Origin: PALSA-610 sp038213435
GTDB taxonomy: Bacteria > Actinomycetota > Acidimicrobiia > IMCC26256 > PALSA-610
DNA length: 64,000 bases
NCBI GenBank assembly: GCA_038213435.1
Contig: JBBQTI010000007.1
Coordinates: forward strand, 1-64,000
Reading direction: 5' to 3'
The position numbers were made by a program, and so were the translations under genes. This document shows positions 42,377-50,461 of the stretch, piece by piece (positions within the stretch are counted from its first letter, which is position 1; every line of letters begins with the position of its first letter). A model generated the notes under the pieces. The model saw only the letters and a program-made list of their open reading frames with translations. It was not told where the DNA came from and did no database searches.

Positions 42377-43579
42377 GTGGCCAACTCCCCGTCTCGAATC
42401 TCTGCCCGCATCGCCGCCATCCAGGAGTCCGCGACCCTCGCCGTCGACGCCAAGGCCAAGGCTCTGAAGGCTGCGGGCGAGAACGTCATCGGTTTCGGAG
42501 CCGGCGAGCCCGACTTCCCGACCCCCCGAAACGTGGTGGAGGCGGCGATCGCGGCGTGTCGTGAGCCCCGATACCACCACTATTCGCCGACACCGGGCCT
42601 GCCCGAGTTGCGCGAGGCGATCGCGTTCAAGACCAAGCGGGACTCCGGGGTCGATTGCTCGGCCGCGCAGGTCGTCGTGACGAACGGCGGGAAGCACGCC
42701 GTGTACAACACGTTCCAAGTCCTGTGCAACGAAGGCGACGAGGTGTTGGTGCCGGCGCCGTACTGGACTTCCTACCCCGAGGTGATCACCCTCGCGGGCG
42801 GCGTGCCGGTTGTGCTTCCTACGTCGGAAGCCGACGGATTCCGCGTCGGAATCGATCAGCTGGAGGCGGCGTGGTCACCCCGCACCAAGGCGCTGTTGTT
42901 CGTCTCGCCGAGCAACCCGACCGGCGCGGTATACCCCTCCGAGGAGGTGGAAGCAATCGGCCGGTGGGCGCTCGATCGCGGCATCTGGGTCGTCACTGAT
43001 GAGATCTACGAGCACCTGACCTACGACGGCCACGTGTTCTCGTCGATGCCGGGTCTGGTGCCCGAGCTCATGGATCGCTGCGTGATCCTGAACGGCGTCG
43101 CGAAAACGTATGCGATGACCGGCTGGCGCGTGGGCTGGATGATCGGCCCGCCCGACGTGACCGCCGCGGCGACCAACCTGCAGTCGCATTCGACCTCGAA
43201 CGTGTCGAACGTCGCGCAGGTGGCCGCGCTCGCCGCGGTGAGCGGCGACCTGTCGGCCGTCGCCGAGATGCGGGGTGCATTCGCGCGACGCGGCCACACG
43301 ATGTACGAGCTCTTGTCGAAGATCGAAGGTGTGAGCGTCCTCGCCCCGCAGGGCGCGTTCTATTGCTTTCCCTCCTTCGAAGCGGTGCTCGGGCGAGAGA
43401 TCGCCGGCCGTACCCCGCAGACCACTCTCGAGCTGTGTGCGCTGCTGCTCGAGATCGCGAAGGTCGCGATCGTTCCGGGCGAGGCGTTCGGCGCGCCCGG
43501 CTACGCCCGGTTGTCGTTCGCGCTCGGCGACGACGACCTGGGTGTCGGGATGCGGCGGATCGCGGAGCTCCTGTCGTAA
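42377..43579 (+). CDS. Aspartate/aromatic aminotransferase, class I
   Basis: 400 residues. SRISARIAAIQESATLAVDAKAKALKAAGENVIGFGAGEPDFPTP is the typical N-terminus of Ib-type aspartate aminotransferases. SNPTGAVYP (about 180), DEIYEHLTYDG (about 208) and the PLP-lysine region LNGVAKTYAMTGWRVGW (about 240) are present, with the C-terminal Arg in YARLSFALG. It transfers amino groups between aspartate and 2-oxoglutarate, perhaps also prephenate. GTG 42377 begins the conserved N-terminus; no good ribosome binding site, so leaderless with a weak CACCAT hexamer is possible. It lies directly upstream of serA. Confidence 0.85.
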   Translation: MANSPSRISARIAAIQESATLAVDAKAKALKAAGENVIGFGAGEPDFPTPRNVVEAAIAACREPRYHHYSPTPGLPELREAIAFKTKRDSGVDCSAAQVVVTNGGKHAVYNTFQVLCNEGDEVLVPAPYWTSYPEVITLAGGVPVVLPTSEADGFRVGIDQLEAAWSPRTKALLFVSPSNPTGAVYPSEEVEAIGRWALDRGIWVVTDEIYEHLTYDGHVFSSMPGLVPELMDRCVILNGVAKTYAMTGWRVGWMIGPPDVTAAATNLQSHSTSNVSNVAQVAALAAVSGDLSAVAEMRGAFARRGHTMYELLSKIEGVSVLAPQGAFYCFPSFEAVLGREIAGRTPQTTLELCALLLEIAKVAIVPGEAFGAPGYARLSFALGDDDLGVGMRRIAELLS

Positions 43580-43617
43580 CTACTCGTCGGGACTACTCGT
43601 CGGGACTACTCGCAGGG
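43579..43617. repeat. 13-bp tandem repeat, three copies
   Basis: Unit ACTACTCGTCGGG at 43579, 43592 and (diverged end) 43605, just after the aminotransferase stop and upstream of the serA promoter hexamer. No function evident; slippage-prone. Confidence 0.6.
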
Positions 43618-43674
43618 CTGCCCACCGCGGGAACGGCCCGTGAGCGACGTCGTCGCCGTCTACCCTCGGGGGCG

Positions 43675-45252
43675 ATGCCCGCGCGTGTTCTCGTCTCCGA
43701 ACCCCTCGCCGAGCGCGGACTCGTCGCCATGCGTACCGCCGGGCTCGACGTCGACGTGCGGACCGGTCTCTCCCGGGAGCAGCTGCTCGAAGCGGTCAAG
43801 GGCGCGCGGGCGCTCGTGATCCGCAGCGCGACCCAGGTCACGGCCGAAGTGCTCGAAGCGGCGACCGAACTCGTCGTCGTCGGGAGGGCGGGTATCGGAC
43901 TCGACAACGTCGACGTCGTCGAGGCGACACGGCGAGGCGTGATGGTCGTCAACGCCCCCCAGTCCAACGTCCTGTCGGCGGCCGAGCACACGCTCGCGCT
44001 CCTCCTCGCGCAGGCGCGCAACGTCCCCCAGGCCAACGCCGACCTGAAGGCCGGTGCCTGGAACCGGTCGAAATGGGAAGGTGTCGAGCTGCACGGCAAG
44101 ACGCTCGGCATCGTCGGTCTCGGACGCGTCGGTGTGCTCGTCGCACAACGCGCGCACTCGTTCGGCATGCGGCTCATCGCGTACGACCCGTTCGTCAGCT
44201 CGGATCGGGCGCGTCAGCTCGGCGTGGCGCTCCTTCCGACGGTCGAGGAGCTGGTGGCGATCTCCGACTTCGTTTCGATTCACGCCACGAAGACACCCGA
44301 GACGGTCGGGCTCATCAATGCGTCGGTGCTCGCCCACGCCAAGCCCGGCCTACGTCTCGTCAACGCGGGTCGCGGCGGCATCGTCGACGAGGACGCACTG
44401 GCGGCGGCCATCGCCGACGGCCGGCTCGGCGGCGCCGCGATCGACACGTTTGCAAAGGAACCGACCACCGAATCGCCGCTGTTCGCGCTGGACAACGTCG
44501 TCGTCACGCCGCACCTCGGCGCGTCGACCGCCGAGGCCCAGGACAAGGCGGGGGAGACGATCGCGGAGCAGGTGATCCTCGCGTTGCGCGGCGACTTCGT
44601 GCCGTTCGCGGTCAACGTCGCCGCCTCCGAGGCCTCCGAGAGCGTGCGCCCGTTCCTGCCGCTGGCCGAGCGGCTCGGACGCCTGTTCACGGGTCTGGCC
44701 GGAGGCGCGCCCTCGACGCTCAATATCGAATACGAGGGCGAGATCGCCGACTACGACTGCCGCGTGCTCACCCTGTCGGTGTTGAAGGGCGTGCTCGCCC
44801 CCGTGGTCACGGAGCCGGTGTCGTACGTCAATGCTCCGCAGATCGCGGAACAACGCGGCATCTCGGTGCGTGAAACGAAGTCGTCCGACGCGCGCGATTA
44901 CGTGAATCTCATCGTCGTTCGCGGCGATCAGGGCACGCACGTCGCGGCAACACTGTTCGGCAAACACCAGGCGCCGCGCATCGTGGGGATCGACGGCCAC
45001 CAGGTCGACCTACCGCCGGCGCGGCACATGCTCGTCGTGCACAACGACGACAGCCCGGGCATGATCGGTCGCGTTGGCACGGTGCTCGGTGACGCCGGCA
45101 TCAACATCTCGAACATGGACGTCGGGCAGAGCCCGAGCGGTGAGGCGGCGTTGATGGTGATCGCGACCGAAACGGCGGTAGCGGACAAGGTGGTCCAGCA
45201 CGTGACGCGCCAGGAAGGCGTGCAGTCGGCTCGCGCCATTGATCTCGGTTGA
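43675..45252 (+). CDS. serA: D-3-phosphoglycerate dehydrogenase
   Basis: 525 residues, the long mycobacterial-type enzyme for the first step of serine synthesis. The catalytic and NAD domains have VGRAGIGLDNVDV, GIVGLGRVG (about 146), NAGRGGIVDE and the His in VTPHLGAST. An allosteric substrate-binding (ASB) domain fills about 320-450, and a C-terminal ACT domain (MLVVHNDDSPGMIGRVGTVLGDAGINISNM) should bind serine for feedback control. ATG 43675 lies 8 bases after TACCCT (43661-43666), leaderless. The aminotransferase upstream is on the same strand but has its own transcript by this evidence. Confidence 0.93.
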   Translation: MPARVLVSEPLAERGLVAMRTAGLDVDVRTGLSREQLLEAVKGARALVIRSATQVTAEVLEAATELVVVGRAGIGLDNVDVVEATRRGVMVVNAPQSNVLSAAEHTLALLLAQARNVPQANADLKAGAWNRSKWEGVELHGKTLGIVGLGRVGVLVAQRAHSFGMRLIAYDPFVSSDRARQLGVALLPTVEELVAISDFVSIHATKTPETVGLINASVLAHAKPGLRLVNAGRGGIVDEDALAAAIADGRLGGAAIDTFAKEPTTESPLFALDNVVVTPHLGASTAEAQDKAGETIAEQVILALRGDFVPFAVNVAASEASESVRPFLPLAERLGRLFTGLAGGAPSTLNIEYEGEIADYDCRVLTLSVLKGVLAPVVTEPVSYVNAPQIAEQRGISVRETKSSDARDYVNLIVVRGDQGTHVAATLFGKHQAPRIVGIDGHQVDLPPARHMLVVHNDDSPGMIGRVGTVLGDAGINISNMDVGQSPSGEAALMVIATETAVADKVVQHVTRQEGVQSARAIDLG

Positions 45253-45257
45253 GGCCG

Positions 45258-45659
45258 CTAGAACTTCGAGGGCCGTAGCCCGTCGGCGGCGGCAGCGGCA
45301 TCGTCGGCGTAACAACGGTCGGGCTTCGTGCGCGCGTAGTTCGCGCCCCCCGGCGAGTGGTAGATCCCGCTCGCGAGCTTCGCTTTTATCGGATGGGTCG
45401 GCGGGCAGCTGCCGTCGGCGTTCGGCTCGACCCACTGCTCCGGCTCGGCTGCCGTCGCCGGCGCGGCGGACGCATCCGTGGCCGGCTCGGCCGGCGCGGC
45501 GGACGCGTCGCGCGGAACGGGCGGGAAGGGGAACGGCGCCGTCGACCATTCCACGCCTCGCGGTCGCTCCTCCGCCCTTGCGCTCCAGGCGCGCCACGCC
45601 GCATATGCGATGCCGCCGAGGATCCCGGCGCCGAGTGCCCGCTTCAGCGCCTTATGCAT
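45258..45659 (-). CDS. Sunset-domain membrane-anchored protein
   Basis: 133 residues from ATG 45659. An N-terminal membrane helix (LGAGILGGIAYAAWRAW) is followed by an Ala/Pro/Asp-rich linker with a DASAAPAEPAT-type duplication. The C-terminal module KAKLASGIYHSPGGANYARTKPDRCYADDAAAAADGLRPSKF matches the small actinobacterial sunset domain, also found in nuclease-type proteins. The start is uncertain: an in-frame ATG at 45701 would add a short peptide. It converges on serA with a 5-base gap. Function unknown; probably envelope-associated. Confidence 0.68.
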   Translation of the reverse strand: MHKALKRALGAGILGGIAYAAWRAWSARAEERPRGVEWSTAPFPFPPVPRDASAAPAEPATDASAAPATAAEPEQWVEPNADGSCPPTHPIKAKLASGIYHSPGGANYARTKPDRCYADDAAAAADGLRPSKF

Positions 45660-45730
45660 CGGCCGGCCCGTCAGAGTGCTCCATCCGGCGAATTCTCTCA
45701 TGCGCGGGCCGGTGGCTGCCGACCGAAGGT

Positions 45731-45759
45731 TTGACGAACGCGATCGACGCTGGCACACT
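45731..45759 (+). promoter_or_regulatory. Promoter of the leuA attenuator leader
   Basis: TTGACG (45731-45736) and CACACT (45754-45759) are spaced by 17 bases, a sigma-70-like pair. The predicted start site lies a few bases before the leader peptide ATG at 45770; GGAG at 45760-45763 may serve as its ribosome binding site. Confidence 0.6.
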
Positions 45760-45769
45760 GGAGCGACTT

Positions 45770-45823
45770 ATGCGCAAGGAGACAACGGCTTCCGCAGCTC
45801 TGCTGGTCCTCCTCCTTATGTAG
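45770..45823 (+). CDS. leuL: leuA leader peptide (leucine attenuator)
   Basis: A 17-residue peptide MRKETTASAALLVLLLM with five leucine codons and one valine codon in its last seven residues. Its TAG abuts a stable hairpin (45824-45849), and a factor-independent terminator follows at 45854-45883, 53 bases before leuA. This is classical transcription attenuation: scarcity of charged leucine tRNA stalls the ribosome in the Leu run and prevents the terminator. Attenuation of leuA is known in other actinobacteria; the assignment here is from sequence architecture. Confidence 0.85.
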   Translation: MRKETTASAALLVLLLM

Positions 45824-45915
45824 GCGCGAGCGCCCGTTGGTGCTCGCGCTCGACCCTCCGTGCCGACCGGCCGGAGGGTTTTTCGTTGCAGCAACGGGCC
45901 GGGTATCCCGGCCCG
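45824..45915 (+). terminator. leuA attenuator: pause hairpin, terminator and distal hairpin
   Basis: Hairpin 1: GCGCGAGC (45824-45831) pairs with GCTCGCGC (45842-45849). Terminator: CCCTCCG (45854-45860) pairs with CGGAGGG (45872-45878) followed by TTTTT (45879-45883). A third hairpin CGGGCCGGG-TAT-CCCGGCCCG (45895-45915) lies just before leuA and might affect its translation. Hairpin 1 begins right at the leader stop codon. Confidence 0.85.
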
Positions 45916-45935
45916 CAGAGAGCGAGTGAAGAGTT

Positions 45936-47477
45936 ATGGACACGGTCAGGATCTTCGATACGACCCTTCGAGACGGCGAGCAGTCGCCCGGTATCTCGCT
46001 CGACGTCACCGAGAAGCTCGAGATCGCCGACCAGCTCGCCCGGCTCGGCGTGGACGTGATCGAAGCCGGCTTCCCGATCGCGTCCGATGGCGATTTCGAG
46101 TCGGTCGAGGCCATCGCCAAGGCAGTGAAGGGGCCGATCATCACCGCCCTCTCGCGCACCGGCTTCAAAGATGTCGACCGGGCGTGGGAGGCGGTTCGCC
46201 ACGCCGTGAAGCCGCGCATCCACGTGTTCATCGCGACGTCGAAGATTCACATGGAAAAGAAGCTCCGCATGACTCCCGAGCAGGTGAAGCACGAGGCCGG
46301 GGCGGCGGTGGCGCGGGCCAAGGGTTACGTCGTCGACGTGGAGTTCTCGCCCGAGGACGGGTACCGCTCCGATCCCGTCTTCATGTGCGAGGTGTGCCAG
46401 ATCGCGGTCGACAACGGCGCGACGACGCTGAACATCCCCGACACCGTCGGCTTCGCGGTACCGGAGGACTACGGGCAGTTGATCAAGTACGTCATCGAGA
46501 CCGTGCGGGGCGATTTCATCGTCTCGACGCACTGCCACAACGATCTCGGCCTGGCGGTCGCGAACTCGCTCGCCGGCGTCTCGAACGGCGCGCGTCAGGT
46601 CGAGTGCGCGGTCAATGGGCTCGGCGAGCGTGCGGGCAACGCCGCGCTCGAAGAGGTCGTGATGGCGATCCGGACCCGGCGCGACTACTTCGACGCGGTC
46701 GACGTGAACGTTCGCACGGAGGAGCTGGCCCGTACCTCGCGCATGGTCGCGCGTCTGACCGGCTACCACGTGCAGTACAACAAGGCCGTCGTCGGTCGCA
46801 ACGCGTTCGCGCACGAAGCCGGCATTCATCAGCATGGTGTGCTTGCAGACCGTGAGACGTACGAGATCATCGACGCTTCGACGGTCGGCCAGGAAGCGGC
46901 GCAGATCGTGCTCGGCAAGCACTCGGGTCGCCACGCGTTTGCCGACACGCTCGAGAAGATGGGAATTCACGTGCAGGGCGACGCGCTGAACAGCGCGTTC
47001 GTGCGCTTCAAGGAGCTCGCCGACAAGAAGGTCGCGATCACGGACGCCGATCTCGAGGCGATCATCGCGGAGGAGATCGGGAGCGGCAAGGTACATCGTT
47101 ACGGCTTGCACGAGCTCGAGGTTCGCGGCGGCACCAGCACCCCACCGTCCGCCCGAGTGGTGCTCACCGATGCCGACGGCAAGATCGAAGCCGGCGGCAC
47201 TGGAGACGGCATGATCGACGCCGCGATCGCGGCCATCGGCGAGGCGACGGGCGTGCAGGGCGTTCTCGGCAACTTCCAGGTCTCGTCGGTGACAGGTGGC
47301 GCCGACGCGCTGGGCGCGGTGACGGTGACCGTCGACGCGGAAGGGCGCAAAGTGACGGGTCGGGGCGTCGCGACCGACGTCGTCGAAGCCTCTGCGCGCG
47401 CGTACCTCAACGCGGTCAACAAGCTCGTACGCCTGCGCGGCCGCGACGAGGTCCGCGAGAGCACTGTCGGCCCCTGA
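45936..47477 (+). CDS. leuA: 2-isopropylmalate synthase
   Basis: 513 residues. DTTLRDGEQSPG at the N-terminus, STHCHNDLGLAVANS with the zinc-binding His-x-His (about 200) and GLGERAGNAALEEV belong to the DRE-TIM catalytic barrel. AGIHQHGVL lies in the linker, and a C-terminal regulatory domain (about 390-513) should bind leucine. It condenses acetyl-CoA with 2-oxoisovalerate, the first leucine-specific step. Length matches the about 515-residue LeuA type rather than the about 600-residue form of mycobacteria and corynebacteria. Control by the upstream leader attenuator is predicted, alongside leucine feedback. A methyltransferase gene follows after one base. Confidence 0.92.
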   Translation: MDTVRIFDTTLRDGEQSPGISLDVTEKLEIADQLARLGVDVIEAGFPIASDGDFESVEAIAKAVKGPIITALSRTGFKDVDRAWEAVRHAVKPRIHVFIATSKIHMEKKLRMTPEQVKHEAGAAVARAKGYVVDVEFSPEDGYRSDPVFMCEVCQIAVDNGATTLNIPDTVGFAVPEDYGQLIKYVIETVRGDFIVSTHCHNDLGLAVANSLAGVSNGARQVECAVNGLGERAGNAALEEVVMAIRTRRDYFDAVDVNVRTEELARTSRMVARLTGYHVQYNKAVVGRNAFAHEAGIHQHGVLADRETYEIIDASTVGQEAAQIVLGKHSGRHAFADTLEKMGIHVQGDALNSAFVRFKELADKKVAITDADLEAIIAEEIGSGKVHRYGLHELEVRGGTSTPPSARVVLTDADGKIEAGGTGDGMIDAAIAAIGEATGVQGVLGNFQVSSVTGGADALGAVTVTVDAEGRKVTGRGVATDVVEASARAYLNAVNKLVRLRGRDEVRESTVGP

Positions 47478-47478
47478 C

Positions 47479-48120
47479 GTGACCGTGAATCTGTGGGTCA
47501 ACGAGGAGCATGCCCTCGCCTACTTGCGCGAGCGCGACACGCTCCCGCACCGTGTCGACGCGCTCGAAGTCCTGTGCGAGCTGCTACCGGCGCGGGTCGA
47601 GCGGATCCTCGATCTCGGAACCGGCGACGGAGTCACGCTCGGGCTCGTGCTCGCGGCGCGACCGGACGCGACCGGAATCGGTCTCGATTTCGGCGACGAG
47701 ATGTTGCGCCGCGCCCGGGATCGCTTCACGGGCGACACTCGGGTCGAGATCGACCGGCACGATCTCGATCAGCCCCTGCAGAGCGCACTCGGCGACTTCG
47801 ACGTGGTCGTGTCGAGCTTCGCGATCCACCACTGCGCGCCCGCTCGCCAACGCGCGCTTTACGGCGAGGTGTTCGAAATCTTGCGTCCGGGTGGGCTCTT
47901 CGTGAACGCCGAGCACGTGGCGTCGCCCACCGAAGCGCTCCATCTCGAATTTCTCGCAGCACTCGGGCGGACGCCCGCCGACGACGACCCGTCCAATCAG
48001 CTCGTCGGCGTCGAACAGCATCTGACCTGGTTGAACGACCTCGGATTCGAGAATTGTGAGTGCTTTTGGAAGTGGCGCGAGCTTGCGGTGATCGCCGCGA
48101 CACGGCCCGCGGTCGCATGA
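47479..48120 (+). CDS. Class I SAM-dependent methyltransferase
   Basis: 213 residues. ILDLGTGDGVTLGLVLAARP (motif I, about 43), GIGLDFGDEML, then FDVVVSSFAIHHC (motif IV) and LRPGGLFVNAEHV are typical of small-molecule methyltransferases of the UbiE/trans-aconitate type. GTG 47479 starts one base after the leuA stop, so it is likely co-transcribed and shares leuA attenuation. A link to leucine synthesis, or esterification of an acid such as aconitate or isopropylmalate, can be imagined but is unproven. Confidence 0.8.
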   Translation: MTVNLWVNEEHALAYLRERDTLPHRVDALEVLCELLPARVERILDLGTGDGVTLGLVLAARPDATGIGLDFGDEMLRRARDRFTGDTRVEIDRHDLDQPLQSALGDFDVVVSSFAIHHCAPARQRALYGEVFEILRPGGLFVNAEHVASPTEALHLEFLAALGRTPADDDPSNQLVGVEQHLTWLNDLGFENCECFWKWRELAVIAATRPAVA

Positions 48121-48207
48121 CCCGGGGCCACGGGCGGGAACAATCACCCAACTTCGAAACTTGAACGTCGCAATAGCGACATCGGGCAATCCTGCGGAGG
48201 ACGTGTG

Positions 48208-48330
48208 ATGAGCGTCATCGATTTCTTCGAGTACCTGGCCGGCAGCGCGCACACGGTCGACCTCGCGCACGAGCTCGCCGACGTGTGGGTCGCGCGCCAG
48301 ATGGCCGACCTGTACGAACCCGCCGCCTGA
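48208..48330 (+). CDS. Small protein, 40 residues, unknown
   Basis: A short frame MSVIDFFEYLAGSAHTVDLA...LYEPAA with GGAGG at 48196-48200, seven bases before ATG 48208. Codons show strong G/C at third positions, as in true genes here. Predicted to be an acidic amphipathic helix pair. An inverted repeat GTCGC-AATA-GCGAC (48167-48180) lies upstream. No homolog is recalled. It is located between the leuA-methyltransferase unit and the convergent leuD. Confidence 0.5.
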   Translation: MSVIDFFEYLAGSAHTVDLAHELADVWVARQMADLYEPAA

Positions 48331-48338
48331 GCCGGCGG

Positions 48339-48935
48339 CTATGCCAGGGCCGACGGCAGCCAGGTTGGCCTGGTCGACTCGTAGACGTCGATCGCGTCGG
48401 CGTGTCGCAACGACAGACCGATGTCGTCGAGACCGTTGAGCAATCGGTATTGCGTGAAGTCGTCGAGCTCGAACGAGACATCGAGGTCGATGGCCGGCGC
48501 GGCGACGCGCTTGCGCTCCACGTCGACGACGATCTCGAGGTTCGGGTCTTCCTCGATTGCTTCCCAGAGACGGTGAACCGCGGCCTCGGGGATCGCCGCG
48601 ACGACGAGGCCCATCTTGCCCGCGTTATTGCGAAAGATATCGGCGAAGCGCGTCGAGAGCACCGCCCGGAAGCCATAGTCCATGAGCGCCCAAACGGCGT
48701 GCTCTCGTGACGAGCCGGTGCCGAAGTTCGGGCCCGCGACGAGAACGTTTGCGCCCTCGTAGCGCGCCTGGTTGAGCACGAAATCGGAGTTCTCGCGCCA
48801 CTCCGAGAACAATCCCTCGCCGAAACCGGTGCGCTCGACGCGCTTCAGCCAGTCGCTCGGGATGATCTGATCGGTATCGACGTCGGAGCGCACCAGCGGC
48901 AATCCGCGCCCGGTGATCACATTTACCTTCTCCAT
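48339..48935 (-). CDS. leuD: 3-isopropylmalate dehydratase, small subunit
   Basis: 198 residues. VNVITGRGLPLVRSDVDTDQIIPSDWLKR at the N-terminus and VLVAGPNFGTGSSREHAVWAL (the GSSREHA active-site loop, about 67) identify LeuD. The C-terminal QYRLLNGLDDIGLSL is conserved. It supplies the swivelling domain that completes the LeuC active site for isomerising 2- to 3-isopropylmalate, and probably citramalate to 3-methylmalate here. ATG 48935 overlaps the leuC stop by one base (TGATG), ensuring coupled synthesis. Confidence 0.93.
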   Translation of the reverse strand: MEKVNVITGRGLPLVRSDVDTDQIIPSDWLKRVERTGFGEGLFSEWRENSDFVLNQARYEGANVLVAGPNFGTGSSREHAVWALMDYGFRAVLSTRFADIFRNNAGKMGLVVAAIPEAAVHRLWEAIEEDPNLEIVVDVERKRVAAPAIDLDVSFELDDFTQYRLLNGLDDIGLSLRHADAIDVYESTRPTWLPSALA

Positions 48936-50419
48936 CAGCTCAGGTCTTCCGGAGTCGAGAAGCGACCCGCGATCGCGGTCGCGGCCGCGACCGCGGGCGA
49001 GACGAGGTGCGTGCGGCCGCCCTTGCCCTGACGGCCTTCGAAGTTGCGATTCGACGTCGATGCGCAACGCTCGCCCGGGGCGAGCTTGTCGGGATTCATT
49101 GCCAGGCACATCGAGCAGCCCGGTTCGCGCCAGTCGAAACCGGCTTCGCGGAACACCCGGTCGAGGCCTTCCGACTCGGCTTGGGCCTTGACCGCGGCCG
49201 ACCCCGGAACCACGAGCGTCCGCACGCCGGTCTTGACCTGGCGACCGCGGGCGACGGCCGCCGCGACCCGCAGGTCCTCGATCCGCGAGTTCGTGCACGA
49301 GCCGATGAAAACGGTGTCGACCGCGATGTCGCGCATCGGTGTACCCGCCTTCAGACCCATGTACACGAGTGCCCGCTTGGCCGACTCCCTCGCCGATTCG
49401 TCGCTGAAAGTATCGGGATCGGGAACGGTGTCGTCGATCGGGATCGTCTGCGCGGGATTCGTACCCCACGACACGTGGGGTCGCAACGTTGTCGCGTCGA
49501 TGAAGACCTCCTTGTCGAAGGCGGCGTCGGGGTCGGTGACGAGCGTTCGCCAGTCGTCGACCGCGCGTTCCCACTCCGCGCCTTGCGGTGCGAACTCCCG
49601 CCCGTTGACGTACGCGAACGTCGCGTCGTCGGGGGCGACCAGGCCGGCGCGGGCGCCGGCTTCGATCGACATGTTGCAGACCGTCATCCGGCCCTCGATC
49701 GACAGGCCACGGATCGCCGAACCGCGGTACTCGATGACGGAGCCGATGCCACCGCCCGTGCCGATGCGGGCGATGATCGCGAGCACGATGTCCTTGGCCG
49801 ACACGCTCGAGGGCACGTTGCCGTCGACCGTGATCGCCATCGTCCCGGGCCTCATCTGCGGCAGCGTCTGAGTCGCGAGCACGTGCTCGACCTCGCTCGT
49901 GCCGATGCCGAATGCCAACGCGCCGAATGCGCCGTGGGTAGAGGTGTGGCTGTCGCCGCACACGATCGTCATGCCCGGCTGCGTGAGTCCCTGCTCCGGT
50001 CCGATGACGTGGACGATCCCTTGCCCCGGATCGCGCATGCCGTAGAGCCGGATACCGAACTCTTCGCAGTTGCGCGCGAGCACGTCCATCTGCTTGGCGG
50101 AGATCGGATCGGTCAGCGGCTTGTCGAGGCCGGCGGTGGGCACGTTGTGGTCCATCGTCGCCACGGTGAGCTCGGGTCGGCGCACACGTCGGCCCGCGGC
50201 GCGCAGACCGTCGAACGCCTGCGGCGAGGTCACTTCGTGCACCAGATGCAAGTCGACGTAGAGGAGGTCGGGCTCGTCGGACGCGGAGTGGACGACGTGG
50301 CGCTCCCAGAGCTTCTCGGACAGTGTCCTCGGGGTCGCTGTCCTCGGGGTCGCTGTCCTCGGGGTCAGTGTCTTCGGGGTTGCGGTCTTCGGGGTTGCGG
50401 TCTTCGGGGTCGTCGCCAT
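48935..50419 (-). CDS. leuC: 3-isopropylmalate dehydratase, large subunit
   Basis: 494 residues. Aconitase-fold motifs include MDHNVPT, VCGDSHTSTHGAFGALAFGIGTSEVEHVLATQ, and the 4Fe-4S ligands in GSCTNSR and GCSMCLAMNPD. Residues 4-33 are six tandem TPKTA/TPRTA-type pentapeptides encoded by a 15-bp repeat, an extension not part of the family. The family start would be at about LSEKLWERHVV (residue 34). AGGAG before ATG 50419 still supports translation from the extended start. The promoter lies inside a palindromic operator shared with the divergent IclR gene. Confidence 0.93.
   Translation of the reverse strand: MATTPKTATPKTATPKTLTPRTATPRTATPRTLSEKLWERHVVHSASDEPDLLYVDLHLVHEVTSPQAFDGLRAAGRRVRRPELTVATMDHNVPTAGLDKPLTDPISAKQMDVLARNCEEFGIRLYGMRDPGQGIVHVIGPEQGLTQPGMTIVCGDSHTSTHGAFGALAFGIGTSEVEHVLATQTLPQMRPGTMAITVDGNVPSSVSAKDIVLAIIARIGTGGGIGSVIEYRGSAIRGLSIEGRMTVCNMSIEAGARAGLVAPDDATFAYVNGREFAPQGAEWERAVDDWRTLVTDPDAAFDKEVFIDATTLRPHVSWGTNPAQTIPIDDTVPDPDTFSDESARESAKRALVYMGLKAGTPMRDIAVDTVFIGSCTNSRIEDLRVAAAVARGRQVKTGVRTLVVPGSAAVKAQAESEGLDRVFREAGFDWREPGCSMCLAMNPDKLAPGERCASTSNRNFEGRQGKGGRTHLVSPAVAAATAIAGRFSTPEDLS
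50321..50410 (-). repeat. 15-bp in-frame tandem repeat in leuC (six units)
   Basis: Six 15-bp units encode TPKTA, TPKTA, TPKTL, TPRTA, TPRTA and TPRTL at the N-terminus of LeuC. Units differ by a few third-position and Lys/Arg changes, so the array is not brand new. Copy-number change would keep the frame. Confidence 0.85.
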
Positions 50420-50430
50420 GGGTTGCTCCT

Positions 50431-50455
50431 GTCTCAGTGTATGAGACGCTAGTAT
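50431..50455. promoter_or_regulatory. leuCD / IclR divergent promoter with palindromic operator
   Basis: GTCTCA (50431-50436) and TGAGAC (50442-50447) form a perfect inverted repeat with a 5-base centre. On the minus strand the operator contains TACACT, a -10 for leuC whose AGGAG lies just downstream. On the plus strand TAGTAT (50450-50455) is 6 bases from the IclR start. An IclR-type regulator bound here would block leuCD and probably its own gene. Confidence 0.65.
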
Positions 50456-50461
50456 CGCTAG

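Noticed and set aside
42704..42717. Second KstR-consensus match TACAACACGTTCCA
   Set aside because: It lies inside the coding sequence of the aminotransferase, at codons for a conserved peptide, not in a promoter; likely chance.
45731..45935. T-box riboswitch before leuA
   Set aside because: No T-box sequence or specifier stem is seen; a leader peptide with Leu codons and a terminator explain the region.
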